Assembly: GCA_014843695.1 (NCBI GenBank)
Contig: CM026400.1
Coordinates: 30,447,563 to 30,511,562 of the forward strand
Source of the DNA: Archivesica marissinica
Lineage: Eukaryota; Mollusca; Bivalvia; Venerida; Vesicomyidae
Direction of reading: 5' to 3'
DNA length: 64,000 nt
How positions within the stretch are numbered: the stretch's first letter is position 1; the number at the start of each line of letters is the position of its first letter. The notes beneath the pieces were generated by a model. That model worked only from the letters and a program-made list of their open reading frames with translations. It was not told where the DNA came from and did not search any database. Positions 30,601 through 38,767 of this stretch are shown piece by piece. Made by a program: the position numbers and the translations under genes.

Positions 30601-32764
30601 TTTCTACATCCTCTGTTGTTTCACGCATGCGCGCTGTGCGTGTTTAAATTTCGTGTGTTGATAAACAAATTCGCGTATACGATATAATATATATAATATT
30701 AATTTATTGGAATTTTATCGTTTCTGAGCGACTATTTCGATTTTTGTAAACACACACACATTAGTATTTATATTTTACCCAAAACATCCTTTATTACGAT
30801 GTAATGCTGCTTTAAGCTGTTTGTGTGACGTTGAACCCTTCCTCCACCAATAATAGCTGGAGAGTTGCCGTATGGCTTACGCTGTTTGTGCGATGTTGAA
30901 CCCTTCCTCCACCAATAATAGCTGGAGAGTCGCCATATGGCTTACGCTGTTTGTGCGACGTTAAACCCTTCCTCCACCAATAATAGCTGGAGAGTTGCCA
31001 TATGGCTTACGCTGTTTGTGCGATGTTAAACCCTTCCTCCACCAATAATAGCTGGAGAGTTGCCGTATGGCTTACGCTGTTTGTGCGACGTTAAACCCTT
31101 CCTCCACCAATAATAGCTGGAGAGTTGCCGTATGACCTAAGCTGTTTGTGCGACGTTAAATGCCACAATTATTAAAAAATGGAAATAATAGACCTGATTT
31201 CTAATAAGCTGTTAAAGCGACACTACGTCGGTGAATGTAATATAGTATAATTTTATTTCCAAATGTTTGCCTAAAAAACTGAATATTATGTATGCGTTTG
31301 TTGACATAACAAAATAATGTAAATACAATGCGTGTATCCGGAATAACAACAGTTTATGGTATAGATATTTACCGTTTGTGCATATATTTTTTTTAAGACA
31401 TATCTGATTTTAAATTATCTGTAAGCGTCAGTATCGCGCGTTTAGTATAGACCTCAATAATAAACAAACGTCAATTCAGGAGCGTGGCTGACCGTTACAT
31501 GAAACTTGTGAGAGTGTGTATACCGTAAAAACTCTTTTTATTGATTTGAAAGTTAGTGTTCGAATTATTTCAGAAGAATTTGTAGTAGAAATGCTATTTA
31601 TACGTAAAATATGTATCTTTTGGCTTTTTGCAATGTAATGTCGTTTTAAAGTAAAAACATAGTGGAGCTTTTTATAACTTCCCACATATAGTTACCATTC
31701 CACGTCGTTATCTACGATATGGAACGGGGCTCATTCTAGAGATCGACATGGGGGCACCACATTCCACGTCGTTATCTACGATATGGAACAGGGCTCATTC
31801 TAGAGATCGACATGGGGGCACCACATTCCACGTCGTTATCTACGATATGGAACGGGGCTCATTCTAGAGATCGACATGGGGGCACCACATTCCACGTCGT
31901 TATCTACGATATGGAACGGGGCTCATTCTAGAGATCGACATAGGGACACCACTTCTCCCTAAAAAGTGTTTTTAAACAAAATATTGTCCAGTAAGTTACA
32001 CTGGCCATTGTAAAGCACTCCTTCTATTCAGTTATTGTATTTAATGGTCATATTGTGTATTTTAACCCTATTCTGTGGAAATTTATTAAATAATACCATT
32101 TGATGATGCAATCGCACGCTTTCTCACTTCTCCCAAAACATTTGGGTGTAGCTAAAGTCTTGTATAATACAGTGTGCCTATTTGCTTATCAGCAGTATGG
32201 AGATAAAATAAATGAGAGTAACTGGCCTCTCTCTTGTGTCGTGGAGTAAAGGGTTATTTGTAAATTTCAGAAGTCCATGCGATCAACGAAAACAACAATT
32301 ACCTTGCTCAGCTTGTGCACGACATTGGACTCGAGTTGAAATCAACGGCCGTGTGCGCACATATACACAGACTGAGATACGGCATGTTCACACTGGACTA
32401 CACGCTGCTGACAAAACAATGGCATATTCCAGAAATAAGTAGAAATATAGAAATCTGCAAGAGATTGGTGACGCCGGAGAATCTGCTCACTGATTTGAGA
32501 TTAAATACTTTGGGGAAGAAACCGCGTACGGGTGTGTTGAGTATAAGTGGAGATGGTGCGAGTGCGGCTGGTGGAGATGGTCCGAGTATGGCGGAGGTTC
32601 TTCAACAACGAGCGCAGGAGGAGTTGAGAAAGCTGCGGGAAAAATTACACGCACAGTCCAAGTATAGCGGAGATTCTAGGAATTCGGATGTAAGATTAAC
32701 CGAGAGTGCAGACAATTCAAGAGATAATGTTGTACATAATTTATCGAACAGAAATCGAAGCTAA
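18691..32764 (+). CDS. TRUB2: TRUB2-like mitochondrial pseudouridine synthase, eight exons
   Basis: TruB-family homologue closest to vertebrate TRUB2, which acts on mitochondrial mRNAs. Exons: 18691-18838, 19884-20030, 23402-23482, 24465-24529, 25867-25948, 27250-27322, 28777-28916, 32271-32764. All introns are GT-AG and every phase joins, giving about 409 codons against roughly 331 in human. Landmarks: LNGVFCIYKPTG (exon 1), HGMGRDASGVLV (exons 3-4), LGYATDNYF...RTTY (exon 5), SQEAYELASQGLIRP and GVRCVDFAPPDF (exon 7), VHDIGLELKSTAVCAHI and the KQWHIPEI region (exon 8). The C-terminus is extended, with a short Glu/Lys/Gln-rich helix and a polar tail. The start is ATG 18691, with an in-frame TGA two codons upstream; 18721 is possible. 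The expected catalytic Asp is replaced. Arrays fill introns 1, 2, 3, 4 and 6. Confidence 0.92.
18895..19300. repeat. 79-bp minisatellite, TRUB2 intron 1
   Basis: About five units of 79 bp (ACAGATACAATAGTTTCATT ... GAAACGAGGGTTCAATGCGA). Starts about 60 bp after exon 1; the donor is not included. Confidence 0.95.
19430..19530 (+). mobile_element. SINE-F fragment, plus strand
   Basis: GCCGCCAGCTGGTTAAATAA, CTACCAGCCTGGC and GGGAAGTACTGATG, without the tRNA head. Confidence 0.65.
19618..19871. mobile_element. MITE-N copy abutting TRUB2 exon 2
   Basis: CAGGGTTCATTCTAGG at the left and TGATCCCTG at the right. It ends 12 bases before the exon 2 acceptor, so the branch point and much of the pyrimidine tract would have to come from the element. 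Confidence 0.75.
20065..21926. repeat. 30-bp minisatellite, TRUB2 intron 2, with assembly gap
   Basis: Nearly identical 30-bp units (TCTCTTGCTTAAATGAAATA ... CTAGACTTTA): 12 before the gap and about 17 after. A variant unit with GTGCTTAATTTAAATAC recurs every six or so units (20281, 21577, 21757), a higher-order period of about 180 bp. True copy number unknown. Confidence 0.95.
20421..21420. other. assembly gap of exactly 1000 N
   Basis: Unresolved sequence with the same 30-bp repeat on both sides. The round length suggests a placeholder. No TRUB2 exon need be missing, since exons 2 and 3 join in phase. Confidence 0.98.
21927..22060 (+). mobile_element. SINE-F copy, plus strand
   Basis: ACCGTCTCCATGGTTAAGGC, GCCACCAGCTAGTTAAATAA and GGGAAGTACTGATG. 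Begins at the last 30-bp unit. Confidence 0.65.
22078..22285 (+). mobile_element. SINE-A copy, plus strand
   Basis: tRNA-like head GGCTGGCCAATTAGTGTAGT ... CTCACCAATGCAAACC, degraded B box GGGTTGGATCC, body to GCGCCAACGAGAGTGATTAA. Confidence 0.75.
22330..22998. repeat. SINE-E inverted repeat with three tandem copies in the right arm
   Basis: Left arm 22345-22490 (plus) carries GTAGGTTCGAATCCCACTGA and GTAGAAGGTCATGGTTCTAC. The right arm holds its reverse complement three times in tandem, units starting at about 22678, 22773 and 22877. The central loop has AGCTATTATTGGTGGAGGAA. Each unit carries a B-box-like GGTTCGAATCC. Confidence 0.85.
23131..23312. mobile_element. MITE-K copy, TRUB2 intron 2
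   Basis: ACAGTCAAACCTGTGTTAGT ... ACAGGTTTGACTGT, full-length relative to the other copies. About 90 bp before exon 3. Confidence 0.9.
23402..23482 (+). CDS. TRUB2: TRUB2 exon 3, motif II region without the usual Asp
   Basis: Reads VVGDMFIADDIDVRFLHGMG then RDASGVL. By anchoring on the ASGVLV that follows, the family's catalytic motif (Leu-Asp-x-x-Ala-Ser/Thr-Gly-Val-Leu) aligns as Met-Gly-Arg-Asp-Ala-Ser-Gly-Val-Leu, placing Gly at the catalytic position and an Asp two residues later. The donor TCTTAG|GTAAGCC is the seed of the following array. Confidence 0.88.
23475..23995 (+). repeat. 22-bp array of the TRUB2 exon 3 splice donor
   Basis: Starts at the real junction (GTCTTAG|GTAAGCCAG) and continues for about 22 units of GTAAGCCAGAGCTGTGTCTTAG. 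Units up to about 23760 mostly keep TTAGGTAAG; later units read TTAGATAAG, which destroys the GT. Intronic by the gene model. Confidence 0.93.
24230..24420. mobile_element. MITE-L copy, TRUB2 intron 3
   Basis: TACAGTCTACATCCGC at the left and CAGATGTAGACTGTATA at the right; internal ATTCTCCGGTTATCTCGTAG. Ends 45 bp before the exon 4 acceptor. Confidence 0.8.
24640..24930. mobile_element. MITE-J copy, TRUB2 intron 4
   Basis: Contains GATCCAGATGAGCCGGCTCG, TCTCATCAGGATCTGCAC and ACTTGGTGTTGAATGTGTTAA. Part of the left side is rearranged, with a duplicated TTTTTGCCAGTAATATTACT. Confidence 0.75.
24930..25866 (+). repeat. 63-bp array of the TRUB2 exon 5 splice acceptor
   Basis: Fourteen units before the true exon, with junctions TTTTACTGCAG|GTATATCAC at 24959, 25022, 25085, 25237 and every 63 bp to 25804; a unit at 25174 follows a G/T-only insertion and lacks the upstream acceptor. 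Units are 21 codons and open from 25174 into exon 5. Early units read CATGACAGGACGG, later ones CGTGAAGGGACTG. Confidence 0.95.
25094..25172. other. 79-bp stretch almost wholly G and T within the acceptor array
   Basis: Replaces most of one 63-bp unit. Contains several GGG runs and no A or C until GAGTATATC resumes the array. It breaks the open frame between the first three units and the rest. Confidence 0.9.
25867..25948 (+). CDS. TRUB2: TRUB2 exon 5, last member of an acceptor array
   Basis: Acceptor TTTTACTGCAG|GTATATCACGTG. Encodes VYHVKGRLGYATDNYF followed by TDGHFIERTTY, matching the family's LG.AT...R.TTY region. The first 19 bases and the acceptor are repeated upstream; unique coding sequence starts at Arg-Leu-Gly. 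The donor is ACA|GTAAGC. Confidence 0.9.
26250..26424. mobile_element. MITE-K copy, TRUB2 intron 5
   Basis: ACAGTCAAACCTGTCTTAAG ... CACAGGTTTGACTGT; a detached AGGCAGCCACTTTCTGATAA fragment precedes it. Confidence 0.85.
26495..26725. mobile_element. interspersed element O (CGCTTATAAGACGACC)
   Basis: Shares ACTTTGGTCCTGAAA, CTGTGGGTTTTG and GATAAAATGGACACCAGAC (inverted in part) with 37.96-38.32 kb. Non-coding. Confidence 0.6.
26781..27026 (+). mobile_element. complete SINE-A with 12-bp TSD, TRUB2 intron 5
   Basis: Flanked by AGAGGTTATCTC at 26769-26780 and 27027-27038. Head TCCGATTAGCGCAGTGGTTA, B box GGGTTCGATCC, tail TTGTAAAATAAATAAAG plus A-rich end. The best-preserved SINE-A here. Confidence 0.9.
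27375..27575 (+). mobile_element. SINE-B, 5'-truncated, TRUB2 intron 6
   Basis: Begins in ACTCAGGCCGTGTCTCATTT and runs to AAACCCGAAATATAACATAA; the tRNA A box is absent. Confidence 0.85.
27655..27905. mobile_element. MITE-H/GATCCTGATCAGAC repeat
   Basis: CCCTTTGCATGCTAGCGGC, then AACATAGATCCTGATCAGAC. Joined directly to a SINE-B fragment. Confidence 0.6.
27902..28105 (+). mobile_element. SINE-B, 5'-truncated, plus strand
   Basis: Starts at CACTGTAACCTATCATCACT and runs to GATGCAGGCGTAAACA; B box altered to GGCTTCGAGCCCC. Confidence 0.8.
28135..28385 (-). mobile_element. tRNA-like SINE (family P), minus strand
   Basis: The minus strand head reads GGCACGGCTGTTGAGAGACT, then an anticodon-type arm with TTGGATTGCCAATCC and a B box GTGTTCGATCCC. 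Only one copy recognised. The 38-bp array begins at its head. Confidence 0.6.
28383..28740. repeat. 38-bp minisatellite before TRUB2 exon 7
   Basis: Nine units of CACCCTTCAGTAAGTTGTCC plus ATTGTCCATATGAGGTGC. Each unit carries a strong donor-like TTCA|GTAAGT and an acceptor-like CCCTTCAG. A degraded unit (GGTGTTACCTTTCAG) merges into the pyrimidine tract of exon 7. Confidence 0.93.
28968..29065 (+). mobile_element. SINE-F head fragment, plus strand
   Basis: CCGTCTCCCCTGGGCTAGTG, B-box-like GGCTCGAACCTCGTCAGGG, then truncated. Confidence 0.65.
29165..29625 (+). mobile_element. SINE-E copy interrupted by other tRNA-like sequence
   Basis: GGCTTCCGTGGCCTAGTGGT head and AGGAAGCTATCCAGTTGGCT, then about 200 bp of foreign sequence (a SINE-A tail piece at 29290-29350 and a reverse tRNA-like segment with GGGCTCGAACTCCGGACC), then SINE-E resumes with CAGTTGGCTTGCAGAAGGTC. 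CAGTTGGCTT is duplicated around the insert. Confidence 0.7.
29635..31155. repeat. 65-bp minisatellite derived from SINE-E, split by an insertion
   Basis: Units of 65 bp (CCTCCACCAATAATAGCTGG ... GTATGGCTTACGCTGTTTGT): about four before 29880 and five after 30815. The unit is SINE-E body sequence in amplified form. Confidence 0.93.
29878..30813. mobile_element. about 0.94-kb insertion inside the 65-bp array
   Basis: Begins GGGTCATTCCGTGTCAAATC and ends with a MITE-G-like GATGTAATGCTGCTTTAA. Contains TGACCTTGAA repeats at 30188-30236 and CCCCGCGAGGGG. No transposase frame. The bounds come from where the array stops and restarts. Confidence 0.65.
31212..31650. mobile_element. MITE-G copy, TRUB2 intron 7
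   Basis: TTAAAGCGACACTACGTCG at the left and AATGTAATGTCGTTTTAAA at the right. Confidence 0.7.
31692..31955. repeat. four-copy 63-bp repeat joined to MITE-N
   Basis: CATTCCACGTCGTTATCTAC ... GGGCTCATTCTAGAGATCGA, four copies. The second half of each unit is a MITE-N terminus (GCTCATTCTAGAG); MITE-N body continues to about 32150. Confidence 0.9.
31940..32150. mobile_element. MITE-N body, TRUB2 intron 7
   Basis: ACCACTTCTCCCTAAAAAGT, AAAATATTGTCCAGTAAG and TAATACCATTTGATGATGCA, as in the other copies. Ends about 120 bp before exon 8. Confidence 0.7.
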
Positions 32765-32784
32765 CCAGCATATTAGATTTAAGG

Positions 32785-33150
32785 GGTTAAGCTAGTCCTT
32801 TGGAGTAGGGAGTTTGGGCTCACTCGTAGTAGGGAGTTTGGGCTCACTCCTAGTCCTTCGGAGTAGGGAGTTTGGGCTCACTCCTAGTCCTTTGGAGTAG
32901 GGAGTTTGGGCTCACTCCTAGTCCTTCGGAGTAGGGAGTTTGGGCTCACTCCTAGTCCTTCAGAGTAGGGAGTTTTGGCTCACTCCTAATCCTTCGGAGT
33001 AGGGAGTATTGGGCTCACTCCTAGTCCTTCGGAGTAGGGAGTTTGGGCTCACTCCTAGTCCTAGGGAGTGTGGGCTCACTCATAGTCCTTCGGAGTAGGG
33101 AGTTTGGGCTCACTCCTACTCCTACGGAATAGAGAGTTTGGGCTCATTGA
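32785..33150. repeat. 34-bp minisatellite just after the TRUB2 stop
   Basis: About ten units of 34 bp (TCCTTCGGAGTAGGGAGTTT + GGGCTCACTCCTAG). Starts within 30 bp of the stop codon, so it would lie in the 3' UTR unless polyadenylation is immediate. Confidence 0.95.
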
Positions 33151-33457
33151 CTATTGGTTTACCATCCGTCCGTCAAGTAATTTTTAATGCATTTCTTAAA
33201 TGATAACATGATTCGGTGAATGTGTCGCACACAAGACCCACGTCCATTGCCTAAAAGGCAAGTGTGACCTTGCGGTCATCAAAGTGTTCAAAATGTCTTG
33301 TCCAACACCTGTTTGATGGCTTTTCAAATAACTTCACTTAAATGCTCATATGAAGTGATGCAGGCATTTAATGTTTACGGCTGGCAAACAACATTTTTAC
33401 ATGTATCTATATGTTCTAAATCAATCTATGGGGTTTGCCCGACTGTATTTTCAACGC

Positions 33458-33698
33458 TTAACCCTTTCAACACCACAGACCTCTAAATAGGCTTACAAAA
33501 AGTGTAGATCCAGATGAGCCAACTCGTGACGAGCCGTCTCATCAGGATCTGCACTTTTTGCCAGTGATATGACTATTTTTAGACATAATTACCCATTTTG
33601 ATAAATGAACTTGCCCAAATGTGATTTTCTGATTCATTTATTGGTTTATGAATATCATGGACCAGTCCATGTGAGTTACTTGGTGTTGAAAGGGTTAA
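33458..33698. mobile_element. MITE-J, intact ends, TTAA target
   Basis: TTAA at 33458-33461 and 33695-33698, with perfect CCCTTTCAACACCA / TGGTGTTGAAAGGG termini and internal GATGAGCCAACTCGTGACGA. Best copy of the family. Confidence 0.88.
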
Positions 33699-34061
33699 CC
33701 CGTAAACGTGACAAATCCAAAATGGCTGCCACCGGAGCTTGACCAATTTATTTTGGGCCATATCTTTGGTAAGAACATAAATGAAACATCTTTTTGTATG
33801 TTTTCAGGTACAAGGAATCCGTTTAGATCATTATTTAACCATCAATGTGCCAAGAAATCAATATGGCTGCCGTATTAGGGCAAATTTGATAAATGATTGC
33901 GTGCGATTCATACAGATATTTATTTAAATAAGTGATTTAACTTCATCACAATGTCGTCGTTCTGCTATGGGATATATTAACTGTCAATGATACAGTTATA
34001 TAATAGTTTATTTTGTCACTATAAGCAACTTGGTATAGGAATGCAAATTAGCTATGGGTAA

Positions 34062-34520
34062 CTAAGTGCATGTGCCATCAGGTAGACCGTTCCGACATGC
34101 ATCGCCATTTGCATGCTTGATACACAGTACGCTCATGATTATGCAACTGTAGAGCCTACGCAGGCATCCCTTGGTACATCCCTCTGGGCATGTTTTTTTG
34201 AATCTGTGGTATAGATAGAGAAATCGCGGTACTAACTGTCCATCCTGAAGATCCAACCCATACATGTTACAGTGTGAAGAACTGGAGAAAAGCATGTGGG
34301 CTTGAATCCCGAAACTTGCTTAGTAATGGCTTCGCATGATGTGAAATCGTGTTGCATCCGATGTTGGAGGGACAGCTTGCTGTGCTCGTCCTATACAGAA
34401 GAGTTTAACTTGTGCCTCGTCGGACTTGTCTGCTTCGCGTACTCCATATAGCTGACGGATGAACTTCTCTCCCGATTTAGTGATGTCTTCTGTAATTTGA
34501 CCCGTCAACAGATTACTCAA
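34062..34520 (-). pseudogene. left-arm copy of an element-borne gene, C-terminal part
   Basis: Reads ITKSGEKFIRQLYGVREADK ... VPPTSDATRFHIMRSHY, then a TAA, then GLDLQDGQLVPRFL and CPEGCTKGCLRRLYSC. The PPTSDA...FH...R..Y block followed by a Cys-rich tail resembles a repetitive protein family I recall from mollusc genomes, often near mobile elements; function unknown. The stop splits it. Confidence 0.65.
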
Positions 34521-34521
34521 G

Positions 34522-35428
34522 TTGCTGTGGTGATGCTGGAAGACACGGCGCTGTGGTAATGCTGGAAGACACGGCGCTGTGGTGATGCTGGAAGACACGG
34601 CGCTGTGGTGATGCTGGAAGACACCCCGCTGTGGTGATGCTGGAAGACACGGCGCTGTGGTGATGCTGGAAGACACGGCGCTGTGGTGATGCTGGAAGAC
34701 ACGGCGCTGTGGTGATGCTGGGAAGACACGGCGCTGTGGTGATGCTGGAAGACACGCTGCTGTGGTGATGCTGGAAGACACGGCGCTGTGATGCTGTGAT
34801 GCTGGAAGACATGCGACACCGCTGTGGTGATGCTGACATGCTGGAAGACACGGCTGCTGTGGTCTTGCTGGAAGACACGGCGCTGTGGTGATGCTGGAAG
34901 ACACGCTGCTGTGGTGATGCTGGAAGACACAGCGCTGTGGTGATGTTGGAAGACACGCCGCTGTGGTGATGATGGAAGACACGGCGCTGTGGTGATGCTG
35001 GAAGACACGGCGCTGTGGTGATGCTGGAAGACACGCTGCTGTGGTGATGCTGGAAGACACGGTGCTGCAGTGATGCTGGAAGACACGGCGCTGTGGTGAT
35101 GCTGGAAGACACGCCGCTGTGGTGATGCTGGAAGACACCGCTGTGGTCTTGCTGGAAGACACGGCGCTGTGGTGATGCTGGAAGACACGCCGCTGTGATG
35201 ATGCTGGAATACACGCCGCTGTGGTGATGCTGGAAGACACGGCGCTGTGGTCTTGCTGGAAGACACGGCGCTGTGGTGATGCTGGAAGACACGGCGCTGT
35301 GGTGATGCTGGAAGACACGGCGCTGTGGTGATGCTGGAAGACACGCCGCTGTGGTGATGCTGGAAGACACGCCGCTGTGGTGATGCTGGAAGACACGCCG
35401 CTGTGGTGATGCTGGAAGACATGCCGCT
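34522..35428. repeat. 26-bp minisatellite in the left arm, open in three minus frames
   Basis: About 33 units of GATGCTGGAAGACACGGCGC + TGTGGT. The minus strand has no stops in any frame, giving frames of up to 422 codons with a 26-residue period (QHHHSAVSS, SITTAPCLPA, SPQRRVF). In one frame it runs into the PPTSDA remnant. Probably an expansion within or next to the dead gene, not a protein under selection. Confidence 0.93.
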
Positions 35429-35908
35429 GTGGTTGCCAGCTTTCATCAGGAGATTCGTACATCCCCACTTTATCAGAGAGCGAGCAGCAACACAAGGGCA
35501 TCGGTATCGCGTACAACACAACCATTGACTCCATATGAGCATGAATACAGCGCAAAATTAAGACGTGTACTGGATTCCCTTGGGCCATTGTCAGACACTG
35601 AAGCTAGTGCAGAACTGGATTCCCTTGGGCCATTGTCAGACACTGAAGCTAGGGCAGAACTGGATTCCCTTGGGCCATTGTCAGACACTGAAGCTATGGC
35701 AGAACTGGATTCCCTTGGGCCATTGTCAGACACTGAAGCTAGGGCAGAACTGGATTCCCTTGGGCCATTGTCAGACACTGAAGCTAGGGCAGAACTGGAT
35801 TCCCTTAGGCCATTGTCAGACACTAAAGCTATATCACAGATGGTAATCACCCCGACATCCGAGAGGTTCCACCAGCAGTGTGACAAAATGAACGCAGAAT
35901 TCTGGTGA
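35429..35908 (+). pseudogene. right-arm N-terminal remnant with in-frame 45-bp repeat
   Basis: Open for 159 codons: TLPLTPYEHEY-like start region, then six copies of AELDSLGPLSDTEAR (45 bp each, 35570-35835), then ERFHQQCDKMNAEFW and a stop. The repeat length is a multiple of three and the frame is kept throughout. Likely the upstream part of the right-arm gene; no known domain recognised. Confidence 0.5.
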
Positions 35909-36311
35909 GATTACATGGCGGTGGTCAATATCTTACTCTACTTCACCAGGACACAGCGTCATGGCTTATCCACCTGTATGCTTTCAGGCGTGTGTTTCCA
36001 TTCCTATTCAGATGGGTACGGTATGCCTGGATGAGGTGGTACGGTATGCCTGGATGAGGTGGCCATGCTCCAGACATCCTGCAGGAGTTCCAGCGTGCAA
36101 ATCAACCATTCAATCAAGTTTCTCCAAACCAGAGTTGAATGCCACTCGTGACTGGAGGCTTACCGAGTCGGCATTACCAAGGTTTCTTCACTTAGCCCCG
36201 ATAGCATTTTCCATTGATGATGACGATGTCTACACTCAAGGATGAAAGATGATGGAGATGAAGCAAGAATGACAACATATCTGATGCAGCAAGGGGTGCT
36301 CCAAAACAAAG

Positions 36312-36600
36312 TTGATACACTACACAACATGGATCTGGTCACTGTCTCCATCCAGGAGTCGATACTTGGAGCAACTGGGGAAGGGCAACATCACGGAAAA
36401 CATCACTAAATCTACAGAGAAGTTCACCCGTCGGCTATATGGAGTACACGAAGCAGACATGTTTCACGAAGCACTAGTTAAACTGTTCCGTATAGGACGA
36501 GCACAAGACAACTCCACCTCCAATATTGGATGCAACACGATTTCACATCATTACTAAGCAAGTGGCGGGATACAAGCCCATGTGCTTTCTCCATTTATTC
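36312..36600 (+). pseudogene. right-arm copy of the same gene, degraded
   Basis: Reads GNITENITKSTEKFTRRLYG ... HEALVKLFRIGRAQ, then degenerates (NSTSNIGCNTISHHY) and stops at the same TAA as the left arm; beyond it IQAHVLSPFIPPEW and IPRACSE are visible. The upstream frame is lost near 36250. Confidence 0.65.
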
Positions 36601-36905
36601 CCCCGGAATGGGTTACGATTGTAAAGATGTAGTTGGTACCACCCATTCCAAGAGCATGCTCGGAGAGCATATGATGTCGATGTAGGCTCTTGAGGTTGCA
36701 GAAAAATGAGCTTGGCGATGAATCAAATGGTCTACCTGATGCACATGCACTGTTACCCATAGTTAATTTGCATTCCTGTACCAAGTTGCCTATAGTGACA
36801 AAATAAACTATTATATAACTGTATCATTGACCTAAAAAAAACATTTCATTTATGTTCTTACCAAAGATATGGTGGCCAATTTTGGATTTGTCAGGTCTAC
36901 GGTGT

Positions 36906-37590
36906 TTAACTGATTGAAATTATAACGGAGAACTGAACTTTCATATATATATATATTTATTTCACATGTAAATAAATGCATTTCAAACAAAACCTGTGTG
37001 CATCATTGAAAAATCCTACAAACTCTCTCCATTACTGTCCATTTAAAAATGCACAAATCATTCCTGTGATGTTTCGTTGGGGAGGGGAGAATAATGAAAC
37101 AACATTGCATAGGAATCCCCCTTGTGCGACTGGATGAGATTTTTCCATTGTAGAATTTTCTTTTAATCTGCATCACTTCACTACAGGTCCAGCCTATGCC
37201 AGGGATCTACCATTTAACCCCACTACAACATGTTACCTGTATTGACCAATTTAGAAACATCGTGGATACAACCCTTATTTTGAGATACATGTTTTACGAT
37301 AAGTAATGGTGATACAGTTCTTGTGTTCTGCTTTTTTCATTAAACGGGACTTGAACCAGGTTAGTGGTATATGCTATGCTCGTCAGCGACCACTGAGGCG
37401 GATTTACCAGGCCCGCATCTACGGCATTCTGGTGTATAGCCCGCCAATGTATATTATAAGTTTTAATATCTAATAGATAAACATAAATGCCGGAGAATCA
37501 ACCATGTAAAAATAGGAATGTATTGTACACATCTCTTCCAAGACAGATTATTATAACCAACAAATCCATATGTGAACAATGAGCAATAGT
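36906..37590. other. intergenic, no gene; SINE-B head relic
   Basis: A degraded reverse SINE-B head near 37365-37440 (CAGCGACCACTGAGGCGG). Otherwise nothing recognised. Confidence 0.5.
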
Positions 37591-37594
37591 GCCG

Positions 37595-37840
37595 ATTTTT
37601 CTATTACCTCCCTTGGCAGATAATATTTAGTTGGAATCCTTTGTTTTCACTGTAACCAAATGTTGCGGTATGATGAATGTGATAAGATATTTTTACAGTA
37701 AAGTATCCATTGGATATGCTGTAAGTAACATATACATATATATATCGAGATTTAATAATAAACTTTATAGCCTGTGGTGCTAAATGAAATTAGGATGAAA
37801 ATGAAGGAAACCAATTAAAAAGACCTATCCTCATTATTCA
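37595..37840. mobile_element. interspersed repeat family I
   Basis: ATTACCTCCCTTGGCAGATA, TAGTTGGAATCCTTTG, AATGTTGCGGTATGAT and TCAGGGGGGAAGTAAC are shared with 44.7 and 50.6-51.0 kb. Confidence 0.65.
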
Positions 37841-37954
37841 GGGGGGAAGTAACCGACCAATGTCCCATAACCATGCAAAAAAAAACAACCCCAAATCTTA
37901 TTCGAAGATACTTGTGCAATGGTACGAGTTTGGGCGTTATCAACCCGCTGCATG

Positions 37955-38325
37955 CGGTCCTCGTCTTCTATGCGATACTCTGTAGTAAAAATTTCATAAA
38001 ATACACATTACTGTTCATACTAGCCTATAAAAGACAACCCTCCTACTTTGGTCCTGAAAATCTGTGGGTTTTGGAATGCACTCGCATATAAGACGGTCTG
38101 GTGTCCATTTTATCAACCCCACGTATAAATTGCATGTAAAGTCAGTGCAAATTGAAGAAATGTGTCCCGAGTGCTTCCTTTTCTAAAGCGTAATTATGGA
38201 TACACATTTGAGGCCATAAATCAAGGGGTAAAAAACCTGGTGTTATAGGCGAGTATTTACGGTAAAAACCTGGTGTTATAGGCGAGTATGTACAATAAAA
38301 ATAAGTATTTACGGTAATCACAAAG
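37955..38325. mobile_element. interspersed element O copy
   Basis: CTACTTTGGTCCTGAAAATC, TGTCCATTTTATCAACC and AAAACCTGGTGTTATAGGCG (twice). Confidence 0.6.
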
Positions 38326-38444
38326 CTGTGGAACAATCTACGGCATAGTTATAACATGTTTCACTTTATTGCTAACTTGCAACTTAAAATCTAAGCCATT
38401 ATATTTACAGGCAACATTCCATTAATTATAATATTAACATTTTA

Positions 38445-38610
38445 AAATTCCCCTACACATTGGTGGAGGACGACCTCGGGTGCCTCTCTTCATTAGTGTA
38501 GGACGACCTCAGATGTCCCTCCACATTGAGTACCAGAGTATGACCACCGATCTTCTGTTATCTAGCTTGGAGGGATTCGAACCTACAAGGACAGTAACCA
38601 CTTGGCCATG
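38445..38610 (-). mobile_element. SINE-E fragment, minus strand
   Basis: TTGGTGGAGGACGACCTCGG and GGAGGGATTCGAACCTACA (reverse B box) with CACTTGGCCATGG. Confidence 0.65.
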
Positions 38611-38767
38611 GTAATTGATCTAAATGTTTGACCTTGAAGATTACTTGCACGATATATCAACCTAATCGCTCACTGTCGCAGGTTGCGGGGACACAAACAA
38701 ACACCATTTGATCCGACTCGGGTGGTATATGCGACACAATCGCTTCGATGCAGAAAAATATGTTTAC

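Larger units (their letters stand above)
33700..36905. mobile_element. 3.2-kb inverted-repeat element with two divergent dead genes
   Basis: Left and right ends match in inverted orientation: GACAAATCCAAAATGGC near 33706 with its reverse near 36890, CCAAAGATATGG pairing with CCATATCTTTGG, and ACAAAATAAACTATTATATA pairing with its reverse at 34000-34015. Matching continues inward through coding remnants. The left arm has about 150 bp missing from the right. Confidence 0.75.

Noticed and set aside
34320..35588. 422-codon open frame on the minus strand, the longest gap-free one here
   Set aside because: It is mostly a 26-bp minisatellite open in all three minus frames with the same 26-residue period; only its last part is a gene relic. 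Treated as repeat plus pseudogene.
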